Assembly (NCBI GenBank): GCA_041655275.1
Contig: JBBAFU010000001.1
Location: forward strand, 308,963 to 372,962
Direction of reading: 5' to 3'
Length of the DNA: 64,000 nucleotides
Source: JAJYRX01 sp041655275
Lineage (GTDB): Bacteria > Pseudomonadota > Gammaproteobacteria > Burkholderiales > Burkholderiaceae_B
The notes beneath the pieces were generated by a model, which saw only the letters and a list, made by a program, of their open reading frames with translations, was not told where the DNA came from and did no database searches. This document shows, one piece after another, positions 16,942-25,786 of this stretch (position 1 is the stretch's first letter; the number at the start of each line of letters is the position of its first letter). The translations under genes and the position numbers were made by a program.

Positions 16942-18018
16942 TTATTTTAATGCTTTTAGCACGGCATCGCCCATCTGCGCCGTGCTCACTGTCGTACAGC
17001 CGTCTTCCTGGATGTCGACCGTGCGCAGGCCTTGAGCCAGCACATCACTCACCGCTGCCTCTATGCGCGTTGCCAGTTCGGTCTGTCCGAGCGAATAGCG
17101 CAGCAGCATGGCAGCCGACAATATCGTCGCCAGCGGATTGGCCACGCCCTTGCCCGCAAGGTCGGGCGCCGAGCCGTGGATGGGTTCGTACAGGCCCTGG
17201 TTGCCCGCATTGAGCGAGGCCGACGGCAGCATGCCGATGGAACCGGTCAGCATGGCTGCAGCGTCGGACAGGATATCACCAAAGAGGTTGCCGGTGACGA
17301 TGACGTCGAACTCCTTGGGCGCACGCACCAGCTGCATGGCGGCGTTGTCCACGTACATGTGCGAGAGTTCGACATCCGGATACCCGGCGGCCACGGCAAT
17401 GACCTCGTCGCGCCACAGCTGGGACGTTTCGAGCACATTGGCCTTGTCCACGCTGCACAGGCGCCCGTTGCGCTTGCGTGCCGCCTGGAAGGCCACATGG
17501 GCGATGCGCCGCACTTCGGTCTGCGCGTAGTGCATGGTGTCGTAACCCTGGCGATCGCCCTTGAAAGGGCCGTCCTCGAGCACGCGCACACCGCGCGGCT
17601 GGCCGAAGTAGATATCACCTGTGAGCTCGCGCACGATGAGGATATCCAGCCCGGCAACGATTTCAGGGCGCAGCGAGGACGCGCCCGCAAGCTCCCCGAA
17701 GAGCATGGCCGGACGCAGGTTGGCGAACAGCTGCAGCGCCTTGCGCAGACCCAGAATGGCCTGCTCCGGACGCAGCGCGCGCTCCAGGGCGTCGTACTTC
17801 CAGTCGCCCACGGCGCCGAACAGTATCGCCTTTGCCTCGCGCGCCAGCGCCAGGGTGGCTTCGGGCAGCGGATGGCCGTCCCGATCGTAGGCCGCGCCAC
17901 CCACCGGCGCCTCGCGCAGCTCCAGCTCGATCGGCAGTGCGCGCAGCACGCGCACGGCCTGTTCCACAATCTCGGGCCCTATGCCGTCACCCGGCAGCAC
18001 GGCGATGAGTGCGCTCAT
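16942..18018 (-). CDS. leuB: 3-isopropylmalate dehydrogenase
   Basis: 358 residues from MSALIAVLPGDGIGPEIVEQ, the family N-terminus. It oxidises and decarboxylates 3-isopropylmalate with NAD. Conserved features are VRELTGDIYFGQPRG, VDKANVLETSQLWR and GSAPDLAGKGVANP. The ATG overlaps the leuD stop (ATGA), which sets the start at 18018. It is the third gene of leuC-leuD-leuB. Confidence 0.96.
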   Translation of the reverse strand: MSALIAVLPGDGIGPEIVEQAVRVLRALPIELELREAPVGGAAYDRDGHPLPEATLALAREAKAILFGAVGDWKYDALERALRPEQAILGLRKALQLFANLRPAMLFGELAGASSLRPEIVAGLDILIVRELTGDIYFGQPRGVRVLEDGPFKGDRQGYDTMHYAQTEVRRIAHVAFQAARKRNGRLCSVDKANVLETSQLWRDEVIAVAAGYPDVELSHMYVDNAAMQLVRAPKEFDVIVTGNLFGDILSDAAAMLTGSIGMLPSASLNAGNQGLYEPIHGSAPDLAGKGVANPLATILSAAMLLRYSLGQTELATRIEAAVSDVLAQGLRTVDIQEDGCTTVSTAQMGDAVLKALK

Positions 18019-18677
18019 GACTCCACGGCCTCGTCGCCGGCGGATACCAGCCAGGCATGGCGCCCAAGACGCTGCGCTTCGAAGGCGCGGATACGCTCGG
18101 CATGATCCAGCGTGTGGCCGATCTCGTCCAGCCCCTGCAACAGCGACTGCTTGCGATAGCCATCGATCTCGAAGCCGTATTCCTGACCGTCGGGCGCGCA
18201 TACTTTCTGACGCTCCAGGTCCACGCTGAGCGTATAGCCCGGATTCGCCTCGACCTCACGGAAGAGCGCATCGACCGTGTCTTCCGGCAGGACGATGGGC
18301 AGCAGGCCGTTCTTGAAGCTGTTGTTGAAGAAGATGTCGGCAAACGACGGCGCGATGATGGCGCGAAAGCCGTACTGCAGCAGGGCCCAGGGCGCATGCT
18401 CGCGGCTCGAGCCGCAGCCGAAGTTCTTGCGTCCCAGCAGTATGGACGCGCCTTCGTAGCGCGGCTTGTTCAGCACGAAGTCCGGATTCAGCGGACGCTT
18501 GCTGTTGTCCATGCCGGGCTCGCCGTGATCCAGATAGCGCAGCTCGTCGAACAGGTTGGGACCGAAGCCGGTGCGCTTGATGGACTTGAGGAACTGCTTG
18601 GGAATGATGAGGTCGGTATCGACGTTTTCGCGATCGAGCGGCGCCACCAGCCCCTTGTGTGTCGTGAATGCTTGCAT
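18015..18677 (-). CDS. leuD: 3-isopropylmalate dehydratase, small subunit
   Basis: 220 residues. The swivel domain carries NVDTDLIIPKQFLKSI and GRKNFGCGSSREHAPWAL. It pairs with LeuC to isomerise 2- to 3-isopropylmalate. GGAG stands 6 nt before the ATG. It is 9 bp downstream of leuC and overlaps leuB by 4 bp. Confidence 0.97.
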   Translation of the reverse strand: MQAFTTHKGLVAPLDRENVDTDLIIPKQFLKSIKRTGFGPNLFDELRYLDHGEPGMDNSKRPLNPDFVLNKPRYEGASILLGRKNFGCGSSREHAPWALLQYGFRAIIAPSFADIFFNNSFKNGLLPIVLPEDTVDALFREVEANPGYTLSVDLERQKVCAPDGQEYGFEIDGYRKQSLLQGLDEIGHTLDHAERIRAFEAQRLGRHAWLVSAGDEAVES

Positions 18678-18686
18678 GATGGACTC

Positions 18687-20090
18687 CTAGCTGAAGGTGC
18701 GCACGTCGGTGAAATGACCGGCAATGGCCGCAGCCGCCGCCATGGCCGGGCTGACGAGGTGGGTTCGCCCGCCCTGCCCCTGGCGCCCTTCGAAGTTGCG
18801 GTTGGACGTGGAGGCACAGCGCTCGCCCGGCTCCAGCCGGTCGGCATTCATGGCCAGGCACATGGAGCAGCCCGGCTCGCGCCACTCGAAACCGGCATCC
18901 AGGAAGATCTTGTCCAGGCCCTCTTCCTCGGCCTGGCGCTTGACCAGGCCCGAGCCCGGCACCACCATGGCCAGCTTCACGTTTGCAGCCAGCTTGTGAC
19001 CCCTGGCCACGGCGGCGGCGGCGCGCAGGTCCTCGATGCGGGCATTAGTGCACGAACCGATGAAGACCTTGTCGATGGCGATGTCCTTCATCGGCGTGTT
19101 GGGCTCCAGACCCATGTATTCCAGCGCCCTGAGCATGCCCTTGCGATGCACGGGATCTTCCACCTGTGCAGGATCGGGCACCTTGTCCTCGATGGACACC
19201 ACCATTTCGGGCGACGTGCCCCAGCTCACCTGCGGACGCACGTCGGCAGCATCGAGCTCGACAATGCGGTCGAAATGCGCGCCCTCGTCGGAGTGCAGGG
19301 TGCGCCAGTAGGCAACCGCCTGGTCCCACTGCTCGCCCTTGGGGGAGTAGGGACGGCCTTCGAAATAATCGATGGTCTTGTCATCCACGGCCACCATGCC
19401 CGAGCGGGCGCCGGCCTCGATGGCCATATTGCACATGGTCATGCGCCCTTCGACCGAGAGGGCGCGCACCGTGCTGCCGCCGAATTCGATGGCGTAGCCC
19501 GTGCCCCCGGCCGTGCCGATGCGCCCGATGATGTACAGGATGAGGTCCTTGGCGGTGCAGCCGAAAGGCAGCTCGCCTTCCACACGCACCAGCATGTTCT
19601 TGCTCTTCTTCATGAGCAGGGTCTGCGTGGCCAGCACATGCTCGACTTCGGACGTGCCGATGCCGAATGCCAGGGCACCCATGGCGCCGTGGGTGCTGGT
19701 GTGCGAATCGCCGCAGACCACCGTCATGCCCGGCAGGGTGGCGCCCTGCTCGGGGCCGATGATGTGCACTATGCCCTGGCGGATGTCATCCATCTTGAAC
19801 TGGGTGATGCCGTGCTCGTCGCAGTTCTCGTCCAGGGTGTCGACCTGGAGGCGCGAGACGGGATCCGCAATCCCTTCGCTGCGGTGGGTGGTGGGTACAT
19901 TGTGATCCGAGACCGCCAGGTTGGCGCTGATGCGCCAGGGTTTGCGCCCGGCCAGTGCCAGCCCTTCAAAGGCCTGCGGGCTGGTGACCTCGTGCAGGAG
20001 ATGCTTGTCGATATAGAGCACGCAAGTGCCATCCGGCTCCTGATGGACGACGTGAGCGTCCCAGAGCTTGTCATACAGTGTCTGCGCCAT
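18687..20090 (-). CDS. leuC: 3-isopropylmalate dehydratase, large subunit
   Basis: 467 residues, an aconitase-family protein that holds a 4Fe-4S cluster. The cluster cysteines are seen in FIGSCTNARIEDL and EPGCSMCLAMNAD, and VCGDSHTSTHGA binds substrate. It is the first gene of the leucine string. An 87-bp gap with no obvious leader peptide or attenuator separates it from aroC upstream. The ribosome-binding site is weak (GGGTTAG). Confidence 0.96.
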   Translation of the reverse strand: MAQTLYDKLWDAHVVHQEPDGTCVLYIDKHLLHEVTSPQAFEGLALAGRKPWRISANLAVSDHNVPTTHRSEGIADPVSRLQVDTLDENCDEHGITQFKMDDIRQGIVHIIGPEQGATLPGMTVVCGDSHTSTHGAMGALAFGIGTSEVEHVLATQTLLMKKSKNMLVRVEGELPFGCTAKDLILYIIGRIGTAGGTGYAIEFGGSTVRALSVEGRMTMCNMAIEAGARSGMVAVDDKTIDYFEGRPYSPKGEQWDQAVAYWRTLHSDEGAHFDRIVELDAADVRPQVSWGTSPEMVVSIEDKVPDPAQVEDPVHRKGMLRALEYMGLEPNTPMKDIAIDKVFIGSCTNARIEDLRAAAAVARGHKLAANVKLAMVVPGSGLVKRQAEEEGLDKIFLDAGFEWREPGCSMCLAMNADRLEPGERCASTSNRNFEGRQGQGGRTHLVSPAMAAAAAIAGHFTDVRTFS

Positions 20091-20177
20091 GAAGCTAACC
20101 CAACTTTAGAGGAATGAAGGTGAAACGGACATTATGCCATCGCCGGCGACATCGGGGCATACGGGGCGGGACCGGCC

Positions 20178-21236
20178 CTAACCGCATTGTGCCCGATGCC
20201 ACAGCGCCATATCCATGAGTACCAGCGCGAGCAGGGCTTCGACGATGGGCGTGGCACGAATGCCCACGCAGGGATCGTGGCGGCCCAGGGTCTGGAGCGA
20301 CACCGGCTCGCCCGCCTTGTTGATGGTGTCGCGATGGATGCGAATGCTCGACGTGGGCTTGATGGCGACGGACACCGTGATCGGCTGGCCCGTGGAGATA
20401 CCGCCCAGCACACCGCCCGCGTTGTTGGTGGTGAAGCCGTCGGGCGTGATGCTGTCGCCATGCTCGGAACCGCGCTGGCTGACCGCGCCGAAACCGGCGC
20501 CGATGGATACGCCTTTCACGGCGTTCAGCCCCATCATGGCGTGGGCGATGCGGGCATCGAGCCGGTCATAGATGGGCTGGCCCCAGCCGGCGGGCAGGCC
20601 TTCGGCCACCACTTCGATACGCGCGCCCACGGAATCGCCATCCCTGCGCAGCTGGTCCATGAAGGCTTCCAGCTCGGGCACCAGCCCGGCGTTGGGCGCA
20701 TGGAAGGGGTTTCGGGTGACGGCATCCCAGGTCTCGAAAGGAATGGGAATGGGCCCCAGCTGGCTCATATAGCCGCGGATACGCGTGCCGTAGTGCTGGG
20801 TCAGCCACTTGCGGGCGATGGCGGCTGCAGCCACCGTGGGCGCCGTGAGCCGGGCCGAGGCGCGGCCGCCGCCGCGCGGGTCGCGCTCGCCATACTTGTG
20901 CCAGTAGCTGTAGTCGGCATGGCCCGGGCGGAAGGCATCTTCAATGTCGCTGTAATCCTTGCTGCGCGCATCGATGTTGCGGATCAGCAAGGCGATGGGT
21001 GTTCCGGTGGTGCGCCCTTCATGAATGCCGGAGAGGATTTCGACCGTATCGGGCTCGCGGCGCTGGGTCACGTGACGCGAGGTGCCCGGCCGGCGCCGGT
21101 CCAGCTCGGTCTGGATGTCCTTCACATCCAGCTCCAGGCCCGGCGGGCAGCCATCGACGACAGCGCCGATGGCGGGGCCGTGCGACTCGCCGAAATTGGT
21201 CACACGAAACAGGCTTCCCAGGGTATTTCCAGACAT
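20178..21236 (-). CDS. aroC: Chorismate synthase
   Basis: 352 residues. It makes chorismate from EPSP using reduced FMN. The diagnostic motifs are present: GESHGPAIGAVVDGCPPG near the start, a central RGGGRASARLTAP-type loop (DPRGGGRASARLT), and ADYSYWHKYGERD. It lies directly upstream of leuC in the same orientation. Confidence 0.97.
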   Translation of the reverse strand: MSGNTLGSLFRVTNFGESHGPAIGAVVDGCPPGLELDVKDIQTELDRRRPGTSRHVTQRREPDTVEILSGIHEGRTTGTPIALLIRNIDARSKDYSDIEDAFRPGHADYSYWHKYGERDPRGGGRASARLTAPTVAAAAIARKWLTQHYGTRIRGYMSQLGPIPIPFETWDAVTRNPFHAPNAGLVPELEAFMDQLRRDGDSVGARIEVVAEGLPAGWGQPIYDRLDARIAHAMMGLNAVKGVSIGAGFGAVSQRGSEHGDSITPDGFTTNNAGGVLGGISTGQPITVSVAIKPTSSIRIHRDTINKAGEPVSLQTLGRHDPCVGIRATPIVEALLALVLMDMALWHRAQCG

Positions 21237-21287
21237 GGCATCCAGCTCGCTTCAGAATTCAGAATATTGAACAGTGTTGTACAGGAC

Positions 21288-21315
21288 AGATCAGAAAACA
21301 CAGATCAGAAAACAC
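21288..21315. repeat. 14-bp perfect tandem duplication
   Basis: AGATCAGAAAACAC occurs twice in immediate succession between the selO stop and the aroC start, in the aroC leader region. It looks like simple slippage. A regulatory role is not shown. Confidence 0.9.
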
Positions 21316-21318
21316 GGC

Positions 21319-22782
21319 TCAGGACGAACAGCTCAGCTGCAGGTCGCGGGCCCAGGCCGGTGCAGGCGCGGCATAGCCGGCGGCGTTCTCATGTTCGACA
21401 AAAGGCTTGCGCAGCAGCATCAGCAGGCGTTCGGTCTCGCCGGCATCGCCCTGCTGTGCCGCGGTGATGGCCTGCTGCGCCAGGTGATTGCGCAGCACAT
21501 ACAGCGGGTTGACGGCATTCATGGCATCGCGGCGCTGCGCCACAGGCCGGGCGTCACGTGCAAGGCGGGCGCGATAATCACCCAGCCACTGCCGCGCCGC
21601 TTCCGGCGCCTCGAAACCCGCCAGAAAAGCCTCGGGTGCTTCGGGCGCCGTGGCCAGATGACGAAAGCTGAGCGTGAAATCCGCCCGCTGCGAATGCAGC
21701 AGCTGCCACCAGGCATCGACAAGGGCCTGATCACCCTCCTGCCACGACAACAGTCCCAGCTTGGCCGTCATGCGCATCTTCCAGGCCTCCTGGAAGCGCG
21801 GCCCGAAGGTATCGAGCACATCGCGCAGGGCCTCCTGCGTCACGCCCAGGCCCAGCAAGCCAGCACCCAGCCGGTACAGGTTCCAGTGCGCCATGGTGGG
21901 CTGGCGGTTCCAGGCATAACGCCCTTCGGTATCGCTGTGGTTGCAGATATGGTCGGCACGAAACCCATCCATGAAGCCGAACGGTCCGTAATCCAGCGTC
22001 AGACCCAGCACCGACATATTGTCGGTATTCATCACGCCATGGCAAAAGCCCACTGACATCCAGTCCACCATGAGCTGCGCCGTGCGTGCCACAAGCTGAT
22101 CCAGAAAGCACAGTGCGCGCGCATCGACATCATCTTCTGCTGCGCAGCATTCCGGGTAGAAGTCCTCGACGACGTGGTCCAGCAGGGCCAGCAGATGCTC
22201 GGGCGTGCGGGCGACGTGCTCGAAAGTGCCGAAGCGCACGAAACTCGGCGACAGGCGCGAGACAATGGCCGCCGTTTCCGTTGTTTCGCGATACACGGGG
22301 TCGGGCGAGACGACGATGGCCAGCGCGCGCGTGGTGGGAATGCCCAGGCCTGCCATGGCTTCGCTGGCCAGGTATTCGCGCAACGAGGAGCGCAACACGG
22401 CGCGGCCATCGCCCATACGTGAATACGGCGTGTGGCCCGAGCCCTTGAGCTGCCATTCCCAGCGTCCCCCGGGGGTGCACAGCTCGCCCAGCAGGTGGGC
22501 ACGGCCGTCACCCAGGGCGCCCGCCCACACGCCGAACTGGTGCCCGCTGTAGGCGGCGGCCAGCGTCTGGCCGCCGGGCAGCGGGCGCTCGCCCGCGCAC
22601 ACGGCGCGAAAATCATCGTGCTCCAGCAAGGCGTCCGACAGGCCAAGCGCGTGCGCAAACTCGCGGTTGACATGAAACAGGCGGGCCTGCGACAGCGGCT
22701 GCGGCTCCACCCGCGAATAGAAGACTTCAGGCAGGCGCGCGTAGCGGTTGTCTACCTTCAGGACATCCAGGGGTGACATCAT
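21319..22782 (-). CDS. selO: Protein adenylyltransferase SelO (YdiU/UPF0061)
   Basis: 487 residues from a start overlapping the upstream stop (ATGA), with AGGAG 5 nt ahead. SelO is a pseudokinase-fold enzyme that transfers AMP from ATP to proteins. The family landmarks DNRYARLPEVFYSRVEPQPL, AYSGHQFGVWAGALGDGRA, KGSGHTPYSRMGDGRAVLRS and VGFCHGVMNTDNMSVLGLTL are all present. The protein ends with a cysteine (SCSS), in line with the conserved C-terminal Cys of the family. It is coupled to the DUF2069 gene. Confidence 0.92.
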   Translation of the reverse strand: MMSPLDVLKVDNRYARLPEVFYSRVEPQPLSQARLFHVNREFAHALGLSDALLEHDDFRAVCAGERPLPGGQTLAAAYSGHQFGVWAGALGDGRAHLLGELCTPGGRWEWQLKGSGHTPYSRMGDGRAVLRSSLREYLASEAMAGLGIPTTRALAIVVSPDPVYRETTETAAIVSRLSPSFVRFGTFEHVARTPEHLLALLDHVVEDFYPECCAAEDDVDARALCFLDQLVARTAQLMVDWMSVGFCHGVMNTDNMSVLGLTLDYGPFGFMDGFRADHICNHSDTEGRYAWNRQPTMAHWNLYRLGAGLLGLGVTQEALRDVLDTFGPRFQEAWKMRMTAKLGLLSWQEGDQALVDAWWQLLHSQRADFTLSFRHLATAPEAPEAFLAGFEAPEAARQWLGDYRARLARDARPVAQRRDAMNAVNPLYVLRNHLAQQAITAAQQGDAGETERLLMLLRKPFVEHENAAGYAAPAPAWARDLQLSCSS

Positions 22783-23180
22783 GCACGCTCCTGCTCGACA
22801 CGAAGCCGGGCCGCGCGCCGGGCCGCCCGCTTGGCCGGACGCAGATAGAGGATGGCGCACAGGTAGAAGATGAAGGAGAGCAGGATTTCAACGCCGGCCA
22901 GGGCGGCCGAAGCCGGCTGCGGATCGGACCAGGCCCGCACCACGCCTTCCATGAAATAGAGCAGGATGAGCATGGCAGCCCATTGCAGGGTGTAGAGATT
23001 GCCCCGCCACGCGCCGCGCAGCGGCAGCAGCAGCGGCATCACCTTGAGCGCCAGCAGGGAGCCGCCGGGACGCAGGGGGGCAAGCCACATTTCCCAGGCC
23101 AGGCCCAGGACGATGAGGCCCACCAGAGAGATGAATGCCGCCCGCGCAAGTACGGGATTGGGTTTGCCGGTGTTTGTCAT
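22779..23180 (-). CDS. DUF2069 membrane protein
   Basis: 133 residues with about four membrane spans (ISLVGLIVLGLAWEMWLAPL, LLPLRGAWRGNLYTLQWAAM, LILLYFMEGVVRAWSD, EILLSFIFYLCAILYLRP) and a basic tail. This matches DUF2069, of unknown function. The start MTNTGKPNPVL gives family length. It overlaps selO by 4 bp and is divergent from yihY across 72 bp. No function can be assigned. Confidence 0.85.
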   Translation of the reverse strand: MTNTGKPNPVLARAAFISLVGLIVLGLAWEMWLAPLRPGGSLLALKVMPLLLPLRGAWRGNLYTLQWAAMLILLYFMEGVVRAWSDPQPASAALAGVEILLSFIFYLCAILYLRPAKRAARRAARLRVEQERA

Positions 23181-23252
23181 ACTGGTATTATCCCTCGAAA
23201 CCCGGGGCCGCATCTGCAAGGCCCCGCTTGCATCGTGACCGGAGCCGGCACT

Positions 23253-24587
23253 TTGAACGAGACCGTGAACGAGACAGCCCCAAAATGCGATACGGCTGAC
23301 GATACCGCTGGGGACAGCGCTGCCCGGCGCCCCGATCTGCGCCGGCTGAGCCGCTTCGTGCTGCGCCGCGCCGCCGACAAGAAGCTGACCCAGGTGGCTG
23401 CCAGCCTCACCTTCACCACCGTCCTGGGCACGGTGCCGCTGCTCGCCGTCGTGCTTGCACTGTTCACCGCCTTTCCCCTGTTTGCCGAATTCCAGACTGC
23501 GCTCGAGGAATTCCTCACCGCCAACCTGATGCCGCCCGCTGTGTCGACCCACGTCATGGGCTATCTGAACCTGTTTGCCTCCAAGGCATCGGGCCTGACC
23601 GCCGTGGGCAGCCTGGCGCTGGTGGTCACCTCCATCATGCTCATCCGCACGATCGATGATGCATTGAACAACCTGTGGCAAGTGCGCGAGCAGCGCCCCC
23701 TGCGCCAGCGTCTGCTCGTCTACTGGGCCATACTGTCACTGGGCCCCGTGCTCATGGGTGCCAGTCTGTGGGCGAGCTCCGTCATGGCGCAGCAATCGCT
23801 CAGTCTGGTCGAACAGCTGCCCACTTCGCTGGGGCTGCTGCTCTCGGCCGTGCCGCTGGTGCTCACCGGCCTTGGCTTCACCGGCCTGTTCATGCTGGTG
23901 CCCAACTGCCGCGTCCACTGGAAGGATGCGCTGGCGGGCGGTCTGGTGACCGCCCTGGTACTGGCGGTGATGCGCTGGGGCTTCGGCTTCTACCTGAGCC
24001 GCTTCCCGTCCTACACCATCATCTATGGTGCTTTTGCCACCCTGCCCATCTTCCTGCTCTGGGTCTATCTGTCGTGGCTGGCCGTGCTTTCCGGCGCCGC
24101 CATCGCCGCCACGCTGCCGGCCATACGCGAGCGGCACTGGGAGCATCGCCACTACCCAGGCACGACGCTGGTCGATGCGCTGGCGGTGCTCAAGGCCCTG
24201 TGGCCAACCGTGCAGGAGCCCATGAATGCACGGCGCGCCGGCGACCTGGCCATTGAACTCGACATGAGCCCCGACGCGCTGGAAGCACTGCTGCAGCGCC
24301 TGCGCGCGCTGGAGTTGATTGTGAACACGCAGATCGAGGGAAGCGAGCATTGGCTGCTGGCCGCCGATCCGCGCACCGTGCGCCTCGGCCCCCTGATGGA
24401 AGCCCTGCTGCTGGACACCGAACAGCCGGGGCTGGATCCCAAGCTATACCTGCCCCATGCCCTTGCCCGGGTGCTGCTGGGGCAGGATGTCCGTCTTGCA
24501 ACATTGTTCGAAGACCCTGTTGCGCTATCGGAAATCGACGGTTTGGTGCAAAATAGGTTGTCCGAAGACCCAATAGGATCACCTTGA
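23253..24587 (+). CDS. YihY/UPF0761 family inner-membrane protein, TTG start
   Basis: 444 residues. The family core has six spans with KKLTQVAASLTFTTVLGTVP, MLIRTIDDALNNLW, VPNCRVHWKDALAGGLV and a FPSYTIIYGAFATLPIFLLW segment. A roughly 150-residue cytoplasmic C-terminal extension follows, common in betaproteobacteria. No ATG fits; TTG at 23253 has GGAG 8 nt upstream, and a GTG 12 nt later is the alternative. Despite old RNase BN labels, YihY function is unknown. The last codons run into the end of the adjacent IS element, so the original C-terminus may have been replaced. Confidence 0.85.
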   Translation: MNETVNETAPKCDTADDTAGDSAARRPDLRRLSRFVLRRAADKKLTQVAASLTFTTVLGTVPLLAVVLALFTAFPLFAEFQTALEEFLTANLMPPAVSTHVMGYLNLFASKASGLTAVGSLALVVTSIMLIRTIDDALNNLWQVREQRPLRQRLLVYWAILSLGPVLMGASLWASSVMAQQSLSLVEQLPTSLGLLLSAVPLVLTGLGFTGLFMLVPNCRVHWKDALAGGLVTALVLAVMRWGFGFYLSRFPSYTIIYGAFATLPIFLLWVYLSWLAVLSGAAIAATLPAIRERHWEHRHYPGTTLVDALAVLKALWPTVQEPMNARRAGDLAIELDMSPDALEALLQRLRALELIVNTQIEGSEHWLLAADPRTVRLGPLMEALLLDTEQPGLDPKLYLPHALARVLLGQDVRLATLFEDPVALSEIDGLVQNRLSEDPIGSP

Positions 24588-24720
24588 CATCCTCCCCTCC
24601 CTAAAGGAAGGAGATTCCCTCTGCAGGCGCTCGATGCCCCGAGCGGAGAATGTTCATTGCAGCGTTGACATCACGATCATGGATAGCACCGCAATCACAC
24701 TGCCACTCTCTTATTCGCAA
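24588..24720 (-). ncRNA. Predicted omega RNA (reRNA) at the 3' end of tnpB
   Basis: In this family the guide RNA scaffold comes from the 3' part of tnpB and the right end, with the guide read from flanking DNA. Here the tnpB stop codon lies in the loop side of the right-end hairpin, the expected arrangement. The 5' limit is not readable from sequence and is a placeholder. The guide would run into the antisense strand of the yihY 3' end. Confidence 0.35.
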
Positions 24721-25647
24721 ACCTGCGATACCTTTCGGCCTCGACGCCGGCAAGCCGCCACATGTCGAGCAGGTCTGGGTGGAAAACGACTCGTTCACTT
24801 CCTCGAGCGTTGCGCCGTGCGTAATCGCTTTATAGCGGAGCATGTTTCGGAAGGACGACCAGGCTGCATCATTGACGCTTTTTGCCAGCCTGGTCCTGGC
24901 AAGCCCTTTGCTGTTCACGTTGCCAACGGCGATGTAGTCAAACTCGCAGACGAGGCGGGTGGACAGCTTGTGAAGAAAATCAGCACGGGCATTTCTGATT
25001 TTCGTGTGTACGTTCGCGATTTGGCGTTTTTTGCCGGCGCGCTGCGCCGTTGCCAGCTTTTCTTCAAGCTGGCGGAAGTGACGCGGGTTATTGATCTTTT
25101 CACCAGTGGACAGCGCAGCGAACGACTCAAGACCAAGATCAATGCCAACGCCGCAGTGAATGGGTCGCGTATCAACATCGGCAACCTCGATCACAATATT
25201 CAGGAACCAGTTGCCGCGTCTGTCCTGGGCAAAGCAGGTGCCATCCTTGATCTTGCCCTCGGGCAGCGGGCGGGAGTTGAACACACGGAAGGTGTTTCCG
25301 GCGAACTGGAAGGCGTCACCAGTGCGTTTCAAATCGCGACCTTTGAGCGGCACCCACCCGAGCGAACGTCTGCCACGGTAGCGAAGATACGGGCGGTTGA
25401 ATTGCCCGCGGGATTTGGCGTATTGCTCACAAACCGCATTGATCGTACCGGAGTGAATGCCGAGCTCTTTGCTGCTTCCGGCTGTCAGCCTGTTCAGATC
25501 AAACCCTGTGGGCCAGCGCTTGTGCCACTTCAGGGCATGTTTCTGCGTGTTGTTGCAGAAATTCCAAACGAAGCTTACCGCCCGCGACTGCCTGTTGAGC
25601 AGGCCGCTCAAGGACTTCACGCGATAGCGATAGACTTTCGTGCTCAT
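24601..25647 (-). CDS. tnpB: TnpB (IS605 OrfB) RNA-guided nuclease, rearranged RuvC site
   Basis: 348 residues from MSTKVYRYRVKSL; a GTG 39 nt upstream is an alternative start. RuvC-I is GVGIDLGLES with Asp170. The position of the usual RuvC-II glutamate (I-V-x-E-D in canonical TnpB) reads IAVGNVNSKG, with Gly242. A glutamate is present 44 residues on in EEVNESFSTQTC (Glu286). The zinc ribbon follows (CSTCG, then CDCG), and RuvC-III is HDRDVNAAMNIL. This matches the TnpB clade with a shifted catalytic glutamate, from which eukaryotic Fanzors derive. The reading frame is intact. No tnpA accompanies it. Confidence 0.9.
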   Translation of the reverse strand: MSTKVYRYRVKSLSGLLNRQSRAVSFVWNFCNNTQKHALKWHKRWPTGFDLNRLTAGSSKELGIHSGTINAVCEQYAKSRGQFNRPYLRYRGRRSLGWVPLKGRDLKRTGDAFQFAGNTFRVFNSRPLPEGKIKDGTCFAQDRRGNWFLNIVIEVADVDTRPIHCGVGIDLGLESFAALSTGEKINNPRHFRQLEEKLATAQRAGKKRQIANVHTKIRNARADFLHKLSTRLVCEFDYIAVGNVNSKGLARTRLAKSVNDAAWSSFRNMLRYKAITHGATLEEVNESFSTQTCSTCGGLPASRPKGIAGLRIREWQCDCGAIHDRDVNAAMNILRSGHRAPAEGISFL

Positions 25648-25786
25648 TGCCTTCCCGGAGACGCAATAGTTTTCGATTTCACACACTATACCTGTTTATT
25701 TATACAGCGCAAGCTGTTGCTTGCACTCCTTTCCTCCCCGCCCTGAACGGCGGGGTTTCTCGAAGCATTAGATGAGGAGGCATACC

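Larger units (their letters stand above)
24588..25760 (-). mobile_element. IS200/IS605-type element carrying only tnpB
   Basis: One tnpB gene is flanked by subterminal hairpins. At the left-end side (high coordinates) is a perfect 7-bp stem, CCCCGCC-CTGAAC-GGCGGGG (25736-25755). At the right-end side is an imperfect stem, CCTCCCCTCC-CTAAA-GGAAGGAG (24591-24613), next to the CTTGACATCCTCC stretch typical of these ends. There are no inverted-repeat termini or target duplications, as expected for this family. TnpA is absent, so mobility would need a helper. Exact boundaries are estimated; the right end may begin up to 6 bp earlier and overlap the yihY stop. Confidence 0.8.

Noticed and set aside
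18057..20117. 686-codon plus-strand open frame opposite leuC/leuD
   Set aside because: Spans two well-defined genes on the other strand; composition is typical of high-GC antisense frames.
23253..24587. Annotation of yihY as ribonuclease BN
   Set aside because: That name came from an early misassignment; the protein is an integral membrane protein without nuclease motifs.
24601..25686. TnpB as a nuclease-dead repressor
   Set aside because: Only the canonical RuvC-II Glu is missing; the alternative glutamate at the known shifted position, and the other acidic residues, are present.
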